64,000 nt of DNA from Ridgeia piscesae (GCA_025642075.2 JAODUO010000139.1:458501-522500), one strand, 5' to 3'; numbered from the stretch's first letter, positions 25,503 through 39,198 are shown. Numbers and translations are program-made. Notes: generated by a model not told the origin, from the letters alone.

Positions 25503-26727
25503 TGTCCATATTTCAAAATGACATTAAATGAACTGAAACAACAATCGTCTATAGTTCGACAAACCATCTGAACCGCCACACCCTTAACTTGAATACTGCC
25601 ACAAGGTTATTATAATATAGTCAGTTTGTTACATATTAATATGCAATTGTTACTGCCTGGATATGCAGCATAAACATATGTAGCATTCAGATTAATACTC
25701 GTAATTTTTTTATGATTGATTTCTTTTTATTTACCATCAGATTACGTCTCCTTGTTATTTTTGACCACTGGAACTGGTACCTTTTGTATCTCTTCAATGC
25801 AGTCTGCACAGCAGGCCTGGAATCTTCAAAGGGTCTCTGCTTGTATGGGAATGGTGGTGTATATTTACATGTAAGAGCCATTGTGCTGTTCGCCCACTAG
25901 TTAGGCATCTGATGTATTGCCTCAACAGAAGTCGTGTTGAAGACATAAGATCTGTGATTCATGACATTGTGTCATTATCCTATACAGTTGTCATGATTGG
26001 TGTATTAGATTAATGACTAGTGTCGCCAGAGGCGACAGAGATTATCGTTTCAGGAGATTACCGACGTAGCCCAGTCGGTCGGCATAAAGGTGCTTTGATA
26101 AGTCAACTTCAGTAGTTAGTCTGCTTTTTTCTGGCTGGCAATAAAAGAAAATTTTAATGAGGTTATTTGTTAGTCAAGGTAATAACGTTAATCACTGGTT
26201 ATGCTATGTGGTCAAGTTAAGCCAGTAATTAAACTAGCCCAAGGGACAGGTAGTATGTTGATCTGTCCAAACCAAAACTAAGATCATATAATTATAGAAA
26301 TTCAATGGTTCACCAATTCAACCAAAGACTGAAAATGTTGTGTGGGTTCATTAATCATTTTTACCTTTTTTCACGCGGAAAATATCAACACATCACGTGG
26401 TAAATATTCATGCAGATAACTTAAATGACGCAAGACGCTGTGAGTGGTTGACGCCCATTAACACTAAACTTAGAACCAGTGTCATTGTCATTCAAAGCCC
26501 GCAATCAAGTATTGCGCATTAGATTAGCACGTCAATCGCGATTGTCATCCAAATTACACACAATCCATTGACTGCGTTAGAGACCCGTGCGTGCGATCAT
26601 ATTTATTGGACAGGACCAGTGGTGTTATGAGAGCCGCACTGAGTAGTGGTTGGTCGAGCTGTGCCCGGTCTGTCAGGTCGTCTTTGGCTGTCAGTAGTAA
26701 TAAACATCTTGGTGCTGCTGCTTGTAG
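25503..26727. other. Intronic stretch without gene
   Basis: AT-rich and unremarkable except that the last 250 bases before the exon at 26728 are more GC- and CpG-rich. Confidence 0.5.
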
Positions 26728-26806
26728 GACCTGGCCCCTGTCACTTCTGTCAACTCAGAGGTAGAGGAGGCTGCAGCATTGCTTGAAGGCATCCCATCCC
26801 AGCCAG
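26728..26806 (+). CDS. Internal exon of unidentified plus-strand gene
   Basis: Acceptor GCTGCTGCTTGTAG and donor CAG/GTAGGT enclose 79 nt in phase 0 at entry and phase 1 at exit. The 26 codons encode DLAPVTSVNSEVEEAAALL followed by EGIPSQP. The acidic, alanine/leucine-rich middle could be a short helix. The entry phase matches the exit of the 12074 exon, and the exit phase matches the exon at 40882. The other two frames contain stops or are poor. The family is not recognised. Confidence 0.72.
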
Positions 26807-27430
26807 GTAGGTGTCATATATCAATGGATGTAATCTGACAGTGTCTTTGACCATGGCAAGGTCCATGGGTTTAAGGTGTGGGTGTTTAATGTGGGTGAGA
26901 TGTGGGGGTCAGTGCCTTCTGGTGTTTCCAGGGAAGATTTGTGGGGACTGTCATTGACATGTGATTGCTGAGGACAAAGGGACATGCTCAAGGTGTGAAT
27001 GTGAAATGAGTGCACTCAGGGGTGTTCAGTAAGAGGGTATGTCAATTGTGGATGCCTAGATTTCATGGCTGTCAAGTTTATGGGGTGGGTATTGCAAAGT
27101 TCATAGGGAAAGTAGGGGGGTAGATGGGTAGGTAGACGGACCAGGTAAGACCTGTCGGCATGAAGAATTTCTCTAAATCTGCAAAGCTGTCTTGTCAGGA
27201 AGCCAAATTTTTTTTTACAGAAATAGAAGTATGTCTGACCTCGGAGGCCACAACCTATGGTCAGAAACATCCTCCATAATCCTAAATGATGATCTCGGTA
27301 AAAAATTGATTTCTAAAAACGAGCACCATAGCATACTAGTAAATCTATTAAATGCTAAATACTAGATTTTTGTACAACACTTTCTATTAAAAATATCACA
27401 AAAATCCTGTCAAATAATATGTAGGTGCAT
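26807..27430. other. Intronic stretch without gene
   Basis: Plus strand GT-rich near 26850-27130 (GTGGGTG words). Minus frames at 26821-27270 are unsupported. Confidence 0.5.
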
Positions 27431-27433
27431 TAT

Positions 27434-27436
<3 letters not shown>

Positions 27437-27528
<92 letters not shown>
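27437..27528. repeat. (TA)n, two blocks
   Basis: Two TA runs are separated by GTTATATA; being self-complementary, the locus can extrude as a hairpin. Confidence 0.95.
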
Positions 27529-27531
<3 letters not shown>

Positions 27532-27779
27532 TTATAGTACTGTTTTGTGAATCTTTACAGTTCTGCAATATTCATTCGAAAACCATGCATTAAATCCTGT
27601 AGAATAATCTATACAAAATTTTTACTAGATCATGCATTGTCATTGTCACAGCATGTGATTGCTTAGGATTAAAAGATACTTGGGTACTCAAGTGAAACAT
27701 ATATTTAGGTAAAGTACCCAGTATGTGCAGTGATGTACTGCAGTTTTATAGCTGTCTGTGCAGTAGCCCCTGTATCATT

Positions 27780-28080
27780 TGATGTCAGATTGATTCAATA
27801 TGATTGCATTTGATCGTAATCAGCATTAACATGATTCACCTTGATTACAGTCAACGTTATTCACCATGAATCCTCTCAACGTAATTGTTGTCAGCAATCT
27901 CAGCATAATTAATGTTAGCATGTTTGTTGTTAGTATTACCCAACATGATTGTTATCAATGTGATTTCATACAATTGCTTTCAAAATGAATGATTTCTACT
28001 AATGTATAATAATTAGCGTGACGGCTGTTGGAACGATTGGCCATGACTGGTGTATCTGCATGATTTTACGTAATTGTTTT
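27780..28080. repeat. Decayed ATGATTG/GTCAGCAT repeat
   Basis: Diverged copies of an AACATGATTGTTGTCAGCAT-like word are spaced roughly 20 bases apart. It is an old minisatellite. Confidence 0.55.
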
Positions 28081-28539
28081 TCATATGACTATGCATCACT
28101 GCTGTTGACAATAGCTGTGCCTCATGCCCTTTAAATATGGCAGTATCTCACTGACAAGTGGTCATAAACTTCCTGTGAAGACAGCACAAACTTGGTCACT
28201 GGAACAGATGCCATTTGAAGATCCAATTGTGTCCCTGGGGACAAGTTATGTCATCCATTAACTCACTGTTTAATGGATGGCAGTGGAGTGGCAGTGCAGT
28301 TGGAAGCTTCCCAAAAATATCCAACACTACCCACCCAAGGACCACAAAATATCTCCAACCCCCCTCCTGCATTTTCTAACATCATTTTGACAGCATGCAG
28401 TGAAGTGCCAAGTTTTTTTCTCAAAAACAATACAATCAGCTCTTCCAAAAGATATCCATATTGTTACACTGTAACACGTATTTAATCAAATTTTTCTAAC
28501 AAAACTGTTAGAAAACTGTTAGAAGAAAATTTTTCATTG

Positions 28540-28875
28540 AGCAAATGACTTATGAGCAGATGCTTTGTGAACAAATAACCTATAATGCTCTGTGAACAAA
28601 TGGCCTGTAGTGCTCTGCGAACAAATTACCTGTAATAGTTTGTGAATAAACTCCTCTGAACAAATGCTCCTATGAACAAAATGTCCTGTGAGCCGATACT
28701 TCAATGAACAAATGCCCTGAGAACAAATGGCACAAATGACAAAGGTAAATGTATTATAATTTGTTATTATACAGATGCTGTGGGCACAGATACCCTTACC
28801 CTATAAGCAAATGCTCTTATGCATAAATATGCTATGAACAAATGCTCTGAGCACAAATGCACTGTGTATTTGTCT
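28540..28875. repeat. Decayed TGAACAAATG repeat
   Basis: About 14 copies of a (G/T)TGAACAAATGNCCTG-like word occur at 15-30 base spacing. The array is interrupted by about 60 bases of unrelated AT-rich sequence near 28740-28790. Confidence 0.75.
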
Positions 28876-30955
28876 AATGAGCACACAAGTCAGTGAGCCA
28901 GTGCCAATCCACAAAGGATTGTTTTTCTATTACCCTGAGCATATTACACCATTAGCCTTATCTCCAGCCGCTAATGATGTTGTTTAGGAGGCATGTTTGG
29001 CCATATGTTTATGTTGACCTTGTTGGTACACATTAGAACCGGTGCTTAGACAAGATCAAGAAAGAGCTCTAAATAGCCTGCCTTGACATGGCTGGCTATG
29101 ACGCATGACATGTCATTTGGGGTGGCCATATACTTTTTCTGTTTGTTCTCCCGGACACATACTAAGGTGAAGGCAGACAGTGATTATTCATGTATCAATC
29201 AAACCTGTTAATTACATCTGCATTCTGACATCACCCAAGCACACTATTAGGCAATGCTATGTGTGAACACTGCATAAACAACTATTGAGAAGAGTAATTA
29301 ATCAAAGCTCTGATTACCAGAACCAGGTAGTTGCTTCCACATTGACATTGACAGCTGGCAGTCCAAAGCAGAGAGGTCAGTTTTATGCATTTATGTACAA
29401 GTCAATGTGATGTCCACTGAGCAAATATTGAATGGTCACTCTCAAAGTCAGGCAGGATCACTTTGCACCAGTTTGACAGATAAAATGTACTAGCTGACTA
29501 TTGTTAACAAATCTTTACATTAAAATTGTTTGTACATTAATTTCATACAGTTGTTATCTCTGTCGTTTTGTCTTTGGACATTTAATGGATATAATTTGTT
29601 TACCTTGTTTAAATTCCAAGAAAATATTTCTATCAACACCACTATAACTATTTCATATTGATTAGACTACTACAGTGCACTGGTTTTCATTTCTTCATAA
29701 TTACCTGATGGAAATAATCTTGTTCAAAGAATCTCTCTGTCCCTTGATTTATTAGCATCTACTTATAGGTTTTAATATTGCAATATGTAAATGCAAGTTG
29801 TGTTTAATAAGCTTGTAGCACTGTTGCAATTTATTTTGTGTTGTGAACAAAATTTGGTAGGTGTTTTTGAGTATGCTGTACAGAAAATAAACAGCAAATG
29901 GTGTGTGCAATAACACATACTGGTAGCATCACAAATAATGACAAGTGTAACATTGATGACAATTTGTTATGCAATTAACAAGCATCTGTTGACGAATGAA
30001 TTGTCACTTTCCTTACAAGCCAGATTGACTTAGATTGATAATCGTGCCAAAGTTTAGAAGTTCCATCTGCATGGATGCACTTTCTGAGAAATCTCCAAAC
30101 TAACCAGTCTATTGAGTGGCAGTAATAAGTTGTGTTTACAATGTACATAGAACAGATAGATTACATTTAAAAGGAAAAACAGTGCTACATATTTATTGCT
30201 CAATAACTTTGTATGTGTGCCAATTTATCTATCAGTCAACTTGGCAGTGCCGCAGGATAGTAATATTTTATGGTTGCATGCTAATGACACATTTACAAAG
30301 GCAATTTGAGTGTCCCTAAAATGATGGTTTAGTAGTCACTGTGTGACAGTTTTATTATTGGAAATTCCTCGACAGTATTTTGCCTCAAGAGGCCGTTTGC
30401 GTCCTAAACTGATAGGGCTTATGTTTACATATTCATGACATCAAGCTACTTTGTGACAACGCAACAGTCAGTAGCTATTTTCAGCATGTATTGACTGACC
30501 TATGGGTACTTGGCCTTCGTTCACTCTCCGAGGTGCTACAAATACAACTGACGGCCAACGCATGGCGGTCCATCCATCATGATGTCTTGAATTTAGAAAA
30601 TACTGCCTTTGTCTTCGGGTCTAATTCCTTGAATGATATCACCGCCAAAGGTTGTCAATAATGCCATCTAGAATGCATTGACGCAATCGTTTTCTAAATT
30701 GGTGACAAGCAGCAGTGAATTCTCAGATGGTTTGCATATTAGATGGGGTGTATTGCACAGATCTATTTTTGGGTCGTAAATAGAGGCCACCAGAAATGCA
30801 CTGTGGTGCCCCTGGTGCAAAAAAACATGTGCTTATGACAAATAATTTTGTACAGTAATTTTAGAAAGTTAAAACCAATACATTTTTAACAATGAAAAAG
30901 ATAGTTTTAACCAGGAATACATCATCCGAATAATAATGGACACTGCTGTTAAAAA
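28876..30955. other. Intronic stretch without gene
   Basis: No supported exon. Two islands (about 28900-29130 and 30380-30720) have balanced base composition, unlike the AT-rich flanks, and could be regulatory sequence. There is no motif evidence strong enough to call them. Confidence 0.45.
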
Positions 30956-30957
30956 AT

Positions 30958-31290
30958 AAAGTAAAGGCAAGTTCTTATATAGCGCAGTATCCAGTCCTTA
31001 GGACTGCTCAAAGCGCTTTACATTTTACTTCCCTGATAGACCTGTTTTCTCAGATACCATCTCGGCTTCTCTGGGAAGCATCCAGTCATGTGCTACAATT
31101 AATATGCTGCTTGTATACATATCCACCACTGTCTATAGCCAGGTACTCAGTTATACAGCTGAACTGGAGCAATGTAGAGTAAAAAAACTTGCCCAAGGTT
31201 TTAACACTGCAGCATGGCATACACAGATTTTCTTCTCGTAGTCGAGAGTCTGAAGCTCTACCTCTGAGCCATTGCACTCAGTGAAAAAGT
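30958..31290 (-). mobile_element. tRNA-derived SINE, about 330 bp
   Basis: On the minus strand the head carries an A-box-like TGGCTCAGAGG (31271-31261) in a tRNA-like context (CAATGGCTCAGAGGTAGAGC), then an unrelated body. The 3' domain reads AAAGCGCTTTGAGCAGTCC, GGATACTGCGC and TATATAAGAAC, ending in an A/T-rich tail. This combination of a Pol III promoter head with a CGCTTTGAG...GCGCTATATAA tail is typical of SINEs in many marine invertebrates. The B-box is decayed. Copies of the tail at 11700 and 24391 support a dispersed family. Confidence 0.82.
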
Positions 31291-31925
31291 CAGTCAACCT
31301 GATTTGAATAAGTCCAGCATGCAGTGGCACAAATATACAATATTTGTGGTGTACACAATACAGCAAAACAACACTGGGAATTTGATGTGTATTGTTTGTT
31401 AAGTTTATTCATGTTTGTCACACATTTGTGGATATACGCAGTAGTTATGCAATGTAATCTTAGCTGATGAACTGTGTGTCATGCCATAATGAAAAAGGAT
31501 GCCTTGATGATTAAGATGTAGTCGCCATCTGGTAATTAAAATAGACCAGATCCACTAATCAATCTATCACTCAATAATTGTGTACTGTGAATACTTGAAC
31601 ATACACTGTCTGTCTCATTATTTTGATGTTTCTTACGAACAAAATCTGTTTTGTAACTGCTGCTGTTATGCTAAGCATGGTAGAAAACATCTCTCGGTAT
31701 ATCTGTCTATCTGTTTCAGTTAGATCATTATAGCAGAGAAACATTGAGGATATGGTTTCATCCTTTAAGATTCACCAAGTTTGCTAAACCACAAAAATGA
31801 ACTACTGACTAGAATCTGACAAGAATGCAATTAGCCCAGATAAAAGTCCAACCATGTTTCATTTATATCGTGGCTGTATGATGCAAGGGAATGGAAGCCA
31901 GGCACTGGCGTGATATGATCTGTCT
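31291..31925. other. Intronic stretch without gene
   Basis: AT-rich unique sequence; no exon or repeat supported. Confidence 0.5.
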
Positions 31926-31929
31926 ATAA

Positions 31930-32260
31930 TCAGCCAAGTGATGACACGGAGCCCCCCTGGAGGCAGACCACGGAGTGAGGCTGCAGTGATACAGGTGTTG
32001 AACTGATAGCGCATTTATTTATCTGCGGCCTGGCTACTGGCAGTTTATTTTCGTTTCGCTGGCATACGTGTATGAATGTGCATGCGTAGCCGGGGCTGGG
32101 AGTATGAGTCTCACTTGAATGGGATAGAGGGAGGAAGCAGCAGGGAGCTAGCCCGCGGGGAGTTGACCTGACTGTCCTAGCACTGGACACTACACACAGA
32201 TGTGATTTGTAATTACGGCTGTTTACAGTAACTGGCCTCAGTGGACTGACGTACATATAG
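31930..32260 (+). promoter_or_regulatory. GC-richer island ending in a strong donor
   Basis: A compositional island ends at a near-consensus donor, ATATAG/GTAAGT (32260). No long plus-strand coding frame runs through it, so if real it would be a non-coding 5' exon with its promoter. The minus strand has a 114-codon frame of no recognised family. Confidence 0.28.
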
Positions 32261-32261
32261 G

Positions 32262-33400
32262 TAAGTGACCGCACATCACATTGTCATTACACCAGATCGG
32301 TCAATGGGGATTTCTTTCATCGCAAACTATGACTCTGAGCATGGTACTTGGTCATGTTTGTGGCATTTGTCCAGGAGAAATGTCTTTGTGGACTGGTGAC
32401 ACAAATGTCGTCACTTGGGCATGATTGATTGGCACCGGGTGTCAACAAGGTGTTAATTTAGAACACTCTCAAGTGACCAGATTGTACATTTGGTTCACAC
32501 GCTGATAGGCGTGTTATTGTTAACAGTTAACACTCCCAAGTGATGTTGAATTGACCAGTTCATTTGGTCAGTCCAGTGGCTGGTGACTTAGGAGGTAGCC
32601 ATTCGGACGTCTCAATAAAGGTGGGTGTCATCTGTCTTGATCAGTGCAGGGGCTACTATATACATGTCATCGCTCACTGACTACTGTAAATGTCATCCAT
32701 GATTGGTCAAATATTATTACTGGGCTGTGTATACGTGTGTGTGTGACTTGGTCTTGTTTCTAATAAACATCTGTTACATAATGACTTAAATAATCTTACC
32801 CTTACCAGATGTCAGATGTTATTAGGTGTCCACTTAGCGGATTATGTATCACAAAGTAGCAAAGTAAGTCCACATTAAAAATATTTTTGCCAGCAGTGTT
32901 TCAGATTAATTGAAATAAATTTAGACGTTGTGGCATCTGACAGGTGTATCCACGTATATGTTATGCCATACATATCAGACAGCTCTATTCACCACAACAT
33001 TCTGGTTGTTGTATTACTTCAATATGTGTCTTACTTCAGTATCACTTCTCAAGAAACCTACATTTGTTCCCAAATATTCTGACTGCGTCCTGCAATCTTC
33101 AACAGCAAAATGGATTTGGCATATTTCTTGTGCTATTTGAAAGCTGGTGATGTTTTAAAGTTATGTGATCAATGATTTATTTGCTGATTTATCGTTTGTA
33201 TTTTTGGAGGTCTACAAGCATATAACAATGTTGATTTGATTATACATGGTTATCTGCATTTCTGAATTCACAGACCAATTTGGGAAATGCTCGATTGTAA
33301 AAGTGTCCTGGTTTCCTCTCTTATTATATGGAGCAACATATCATATGTGACCATGACTCTAATATCACGGTCCATGCATCGTTGTAAACATTCTGGTCTC
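32262..33400. other. Intronic stretch without gene
   Basis: No supported exon or repeat. Two overlapping plus frames at 32928-33150 are chance-like. Confidence 0.5.
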
Positions 33401-33429
33401 CCCTGGGCTATCCTTGAAGAGCTCCCATT

Positions 33430-34000
33430 GTCCGGTTAAATCTTGCACAATCGTGCAGTGTAACGCGTGGCATGCTACTTCCAGCGTCATTCATTAGCAG
33501 ATGCTTTATTTGTCAGTCGCGCCGCGCCAGGGATATCTTTCTTCATGTGTAAGCAAGTCGTCTGACTTCTCTAATCAGCTCCGCGGGCGCATCAAGCAGA
33601 GAACCGGAGAGCACTCATCTGTTTTTAGCCATTTGTGACAGCCGCGTGAGAGGCGCTTCATGTGGCAGCACAATTTAACGTTGACATATGACAGATGTGA
33701 CAACAACATCTTGGAGTGCGCTGCTAAAATAAGACAATAGAGTGCGCACCAGCATGCGGATTGGGCTACGAGACAGAATGACCACCATCAGAGGGCCCTA
33801 ATCACCGGCTAACACACGCGCATATTGCTCGCATGCGGCATAAATAGCAGTTGCCGGGGACGTGAATGGATACTGTTCGCTTCATTGATTGCGCAGGTAA
33901 AAAGACGGCAAATTATCCGGCGAACGCTGTCGAGTCGGTGCAGAAGGAAATCATCGGCTTCCTTCTGAAGCGTGTTTAAACATCTGCGTCTGAAAGCAGC
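33430..34000 (+). promoter_or_regulatory. CpG-rich island with TATA-like box and donor
   Basis: Balanced composition with frequent CG (CGCGCCGCGCC near 33520, ACACGCGCATATTG near 33820). A TATA-like CATAAATAG lies at 33839-33847, and a donor CGCAG/GTAAAA at 33896, about 50 bases on. That spacing would suit a very short non-coding first exon. A hairpin CAGAAGGAA-nine-TTCCTTCTG lies at about 33941-33967. It is a candidate internal promoter or enhancer of the plus-strand gene. Confidence 0.35.
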
Positions 34001-34449
34001 GAGCGACTCTTCTTTATTTCTTGTTTTTATCTTAATTAAATGGCATGCATGACGTCAGCTTGGCAAATAATGCTTTTTTCAAATGTCCAATGTCTTTGAA
34101 GTTTTATATGGTGAAGTACCATCTGCTGCAGTAACCAAAACAGATGCATATTGGAATTGGCTGAATACTTGTTAATGTCTTTGTTTTTGCTGAGATTTTA
34201 AAAATTCCATTGCACTCATTGAGCTTGTGAAAATATAAAGTGTTGATTTTCGCAAATCTGGACAAATTCAGTACATAATGTAACATTAAAAAAACTTCCT
34301 CATTGTAATGGCATATTATAGAGATAACTGAGAATAAATAACAAGGTTGTGTGTTTTCATGAAGAACTCGGCTTGCGTATTCACCTCAAAGACCTCTCCA
34401 CTGGGTTATACTTCAGCTGCCGAAGCCTGGCTCTCTATCGTGGCTAAAT

Positions 34450-34720
34450 GCAGCAGTACATGACATCTTCATCAGGGTGTTTCCTGTTCTCTGCCAGTGC
34501 TATTAGGTCACATGATCAGAATCAAAGCCATTGACATCATCAGCGAAGGCCGCCAGCAGATGGCCACTGATGCCTGCCCTCACCGCCCTGTCTCTCACCA
34601 CCAGAAAAAACATCAGCTGTCATTAATTGCGAGCTCTGAAAGTAGGAAAGGAAGCTGGGAGGCCAGGATGAGGGATGGAGCGGGCCACATAAGGAGGAAG
34701 GGGATGATTGAATGAAAATG
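34450..34720. promoter_or_regulatory. Candidate conserved non-coding element
   Basis: A compact stretch of balanced composition in an AT-rich intron. It holds E-box and homeodomain-like words together (CAGCTGTCATTAATTGCG), a TCACATGATC word and purine-rich runs. Frames on both strands are short and unsupported. The call rests on composition and motif clustering only. Confidence 0.25.
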
Positions 34721-34739
34721 CAGTTTCTTACTTGGAGCA

Positions 34740-36455
34740 ATCAGCGGCTGAAACAATTCACTAGAGTCTGTTTCTGTGAGAAGAAATTATGCAGCGTGCT
34801 ACATTTATAGTAGGAGTATTAAATGTAAAGTAAAATTGTATTTGTGCTAAGTGTAGTGATAGTTCATAATATATAACCAAAATTACTAACAACTACAAAT
34901 AATAAAATTTGCACCTGTTACAAAATATACTATACACGTACAAATAAATATTTGAGTGCTCAAAAATGTACTATTGTGTATTTGAACACATGAAAATACA
35001 AGATTAACATTGTTTTTGTTTTTTAAGGCGTAATATATTTGAGCATTTACTTTTAATATCCCTCGACCAAAGTAATCTTTTTATGGATTTTTAAGGATCT
35101 GTTATGTACACATAATAACTGCACATCTTTGATTTAAGAATTATCTATTGAAGACACAAATACTAGGTATGTCAAAGTGCAGGCAGCAATAATGGGACAT
35201 TTAATTTTGGACATGATTTGACAATTTGATTGATAAATTTGGCCAATTTATCACATTGCTTCTTCAGTGAAAGCATTGTGTGCATGTCACTGCTCAGAGA
35301 ATGTAGTTGACCTGTGGAATTCCTTCTCACTAACTGGAACTTGTTTATTCAGGACTAATTAATCTTATCTGTGATTTAAAACTGCCCATCACTGAATGAA
35401 CCAAACATTCTCAGACATTCATTTGATAGCTGAAAAGCCTTGAACCGGTTCATTATATTGCATTCCAGTGATATCTGCAATATTGCTTGCCGATTGATTT
35501 GGTGCCTACTGCCTAATACACATATCTGAGTATAATCACTGTTTTATTAATAGAACAAGAACTATGTTGACGTAGGTAACATGATTGATGCATGTTGCTG
35601 TCTTGTTAAACCACTGCCAGCTGAGACCAATGAAGTTTATTTCTGGGTTCACACTAGCAGTTTCTCAAAAGACTCGGTGAATTTAAAGTGAACATGGCAT
35701 AAATATATGTGAGTAAACACTGTGTATACTCCACACATATAGTCAAAGAATGTGTGTAGTTACTTTTAGAATGGGTAATTACTCAATGAAATATTTGAAA
35801 AAATAGTTAATCCATCAATGGGCAAATTTTTTCAGCTCAATAAAACAGGAATGTCAGGGTAGTTATTTAATCACCCAACTCATCCATAAATATTATAATT
35901 TTTTTAAGACAACCTCACTCAACTCAGTAATCTTTTTGTCAACGAACTATACCAGTAGTGTTTAAGACAAGTGACGAATGGCCACAGTCACGCTGTGATT
36001 ATAATCGTGGTCCCACTGCGATTGTTGACGCCAGCGAAGCATGAATATCATTGCCATTCAGCAGAGTATGGAATTGCTTACTGTGTTAAGAATCACGAAA
36101 ATAATTCTTAGCTTGCGTCATCAGCAGCAAAAAACTACTTAACCTATCAGTGATGCATATGATTGCATTAAAGTAAATCTGTTTTGACAGCTTGATTTGG
36201 TTTTAATGGGTGAAATAAATCATTTAAGTCTGCCTTGCTAACTTTTTGCCTATTTGCCACGCGATTCATGTTAGACGTCACTGACAGGTTATGCAGGAGA
36301 ACATTGCAATCTGCCACTTGATGTGTGATAAAAACTGGTAGGTGCAACTGTAGCAAGACTTATTGCAGTACAGCTAGAGTTGTTACGTGCATTTAGATAA
36401 ATAACATAAAGTGAGGGGAGAGAGTAGCTAAAACCCCCCAAACCATGTTTGTAAT
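34740..36455. other. Intronic stretch without gene
   Basis: AT-rich, no supported exon or repeat family. Confidence 0.5.
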
Positions 36456-36459
36456 TACC

Positions 36460-36735
36460 TCGTCATCAAACCCCCTACACACTAGTCATCATATACACCC
36501 ATCAAATCCATTCATCTTCATATCCACCCAACTTCAAGCCCATCCATAATCAAATCCACCAATCTCTATACCTACCCATCATCAAATCTTCAAAACTACC
36601 CATCATCCAACTTACCTAGCTTCTAGCCAGTTCACATCTGCCTGCTGTAATCTTTGATTCATCAATAAACACACCCTCCCATCAATTCACTTGATTCATC
36701 AGCCCACCAACCCACCCACCCACCCACCCTCCACT
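36460..36735. repeat. Decayed ACCCATCATCAAATC repeat ending in (CACC)n
   Basis: Diverged CCATCATCAAA-like words occur at irregular intervals. They are followed at 36705-36728 by CCCA/CACC tetranucleotides. Confidence 0.6.
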
Positions 36736-39198
36736 ATTCCGGTCCATGTCATCTATCTTTTCCTTCCTGTGGTCATTATTTTAGTAGCTATTTCAGCAGT
36801 TTATTCAGTAACACAAGCCGTAGATCATGTGCAAAAGTATTCTAGTAATAAAACAAGTATAACTTTCACAAGCAGAAGTGTAACGGGTGCATGTGTCTAT
36901 CTAACATGCCACTCATTCTTACTGACTGGTCATCCTGCTACATTGCACTTATTTTGGACTTGGACTAACCTCAGAGGTATTTTGGCCTTAGACTGACCTG
37001 ACCTAAGCATGTGTGCTACAGATCATTCATTATCTAAATCATCACCAGCTGGCAGCACTGTCAGCAGTGGCCACTCAACAACGCAGATTAAGCGGTGATC
37101 ATCACGCCCACTGCATTGGTGCTAAAAACATTGATCCCACAGTTGTGAGAGAGAGAGAGAGAACTAGATAACTAAAACTTTCTGTTACGCATATATGTCG
37201 CTATTATCATGTTTGCCTGTCAGATTAAGTTTAATATGTTTGTTCAGGTTTAATATGACTGCTTGTTGATCAGTTAATCCATGATAAGGGGTATAGGTCA
37301 GACGTCATTGACCCCTATTATGTTCACACACTACTGACCTTAAAACTGAAGATGGTTTCTCTAATCTGTGTATTGACGTCATGTATCTATACAGATACGA
37401 AGGTGTCTAAATGTCTTACTGACATAATATTTGTGGCAAAACTACAACTACATCTTTGTTGCCATAATGAGGAATAGTTCATGCATCCGACAGATGACAG
37501 AGCAACGTAATTGGTATATCCTGTCTAGGATATCTACTTAACAATTCCTTATGCAGAGTTGTAATAGTATAACTAAACACGAACTGTCTCATAGAAGTTT
37601 TTTTACTATTTGTAAGATCACATTTCATCATTACATTACGTCCTTAGGAGCCACCCTATTCCTTCTTTCAGCATTGCTTTTAAACCTTCTGAGAAATTTT
37701 ACAAATACCTTCTGTGAAAAAATACTTTGTGTGTCAGATATGATTTGCATCTTCAAACTGTGTGTTTGCATAAGAATGCACCCATCTGCGTGCATGCTTG
37801 CTTGAGTGAGCACGCATTAGTCTGTGCTTGCGTGTACACTTCCATGTGTGATAAAGATGGGATGGTGGTTGTTTATAAATGCACTAAATTTGTTGGCTTT
37901 GTCAATCGTTATGGCACCATCTGCCACACGCCTATTTTATGCCTCCTTCAGTGAATACAGTCACGCTATATCCTGTCTTCAGGCCAGTTTATTGCTATCA
38001 ACTCTCGTTTCTCTCCTCAGTGGCAGAGAAAAAGGAGATAAAACACTGTTGATAGTTGGCAAAAAAACAGTTTAATGCATTTCTGGCCATTCTGAGCATT
38101 CTCACGCATTAGTGGAACGTGTGTATTGTACACAGAAGGTTTGCTAACATCAGTATACAAACGTATAAACGTATTGTTACTGTAAACTTATATTGCATAG
38201 TTTTTTATTTATCGCCTAACTTTAATACACATATTCCAAAACGTCAAGTAAAATGGGTGCAGACTGGATACTAACTACAGTTCATATTAGCACACATTTT
38301 GTAGTTTATTCAGTTGAGTTGATCAACATCAGCATACATTGTAACTTAAATTAATTAAACAGAGTCAAAATATTAGTAAGCCACATTGGGTAATTTATTA
38401 ATTAAAGTCAACTAATATTCCTGTACATTGGATAGTAACTGTAATTCAGTCATCCAAACTGATTTAATACACTTAGTTCATTAGAGTTTATTCATTGGTG
38501 GCCGAGTATCAGTGTAAATTGTTCAGACCTAGCTGTGTTATTGCCATGTTGGACTTGCCAGGAGTCAAACACATGCACGTAATCAGTCGACACAGACACT
38601 AGCCCAGTACATGTACTGGCCAGGCCAGGCCAGGCAGGCCACCACAACAGCCAATTCACATGCCTGGCTTTGACGTATGTTTTGACGTCATTCACATACA
38701 TGAGCACTAAGTTTGTTATTGTCTCTTATCAGCTGGGACAGGTGCCTGTCAGTTTGGGCGATTTCACACTGCATACGGTGACAGTGCTTCAATGGGACCA
38801 CACTGGCTTAACACGGCTGATTAGTAGTGCATCTGGCAGGCTTCGAGAAAACCTTGGCCATTTGATGCGATTAGTGGTGTGTATGTCACTTTGGTGTTGA
38901 TTTGATTAGTGTGTGCATCAATTCGGTGTATGCAGGGTCCACAAGGCCAGAATTGGTTTACTGGAGCATGGTACGTTGTTTAACTTTGTTAATAGCAATC
39001 GGTATGTCGTTCTAACTTTGATCGATTTGTATATTTGTGTTTGCTTTGTGCGTAAAGTAAATATGTAGTAAGTTTAATCCTATTTCTGTGTTGTTTGTGA
39101 GGATTTTTTGTCATCAGATTCATGCCTGTATATTGAATAAACACACCATTAAAATACTCATGTCAATAAGGTATATTTGTTGAACAGTGCAAGTGATT
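36736..39198. other. Intronic stretch without gene
   Basis: No exon is firmly supported. Small features: a (GA)n run near 37147 and a CCAGG-rich repeat (GCCAGGCCAGGCCAGGC) at about 38619-38640. A 76-codon plus frame at 38670-38900 has an acceptor-like TCTCTTATCAG inside it but no convincing donor. Confidence 0.45.

Noticed and set aside
31930..32274. 114-codon minus frame
   Set aside because: No similarity, no splice partners; the plus strand has a better explanation as a GC-rich island with a donor.
33941..33967. MicroRNA precursor
   Set aside because: The stem is only nine pairs with a nine-base loop, too short for a precursor.
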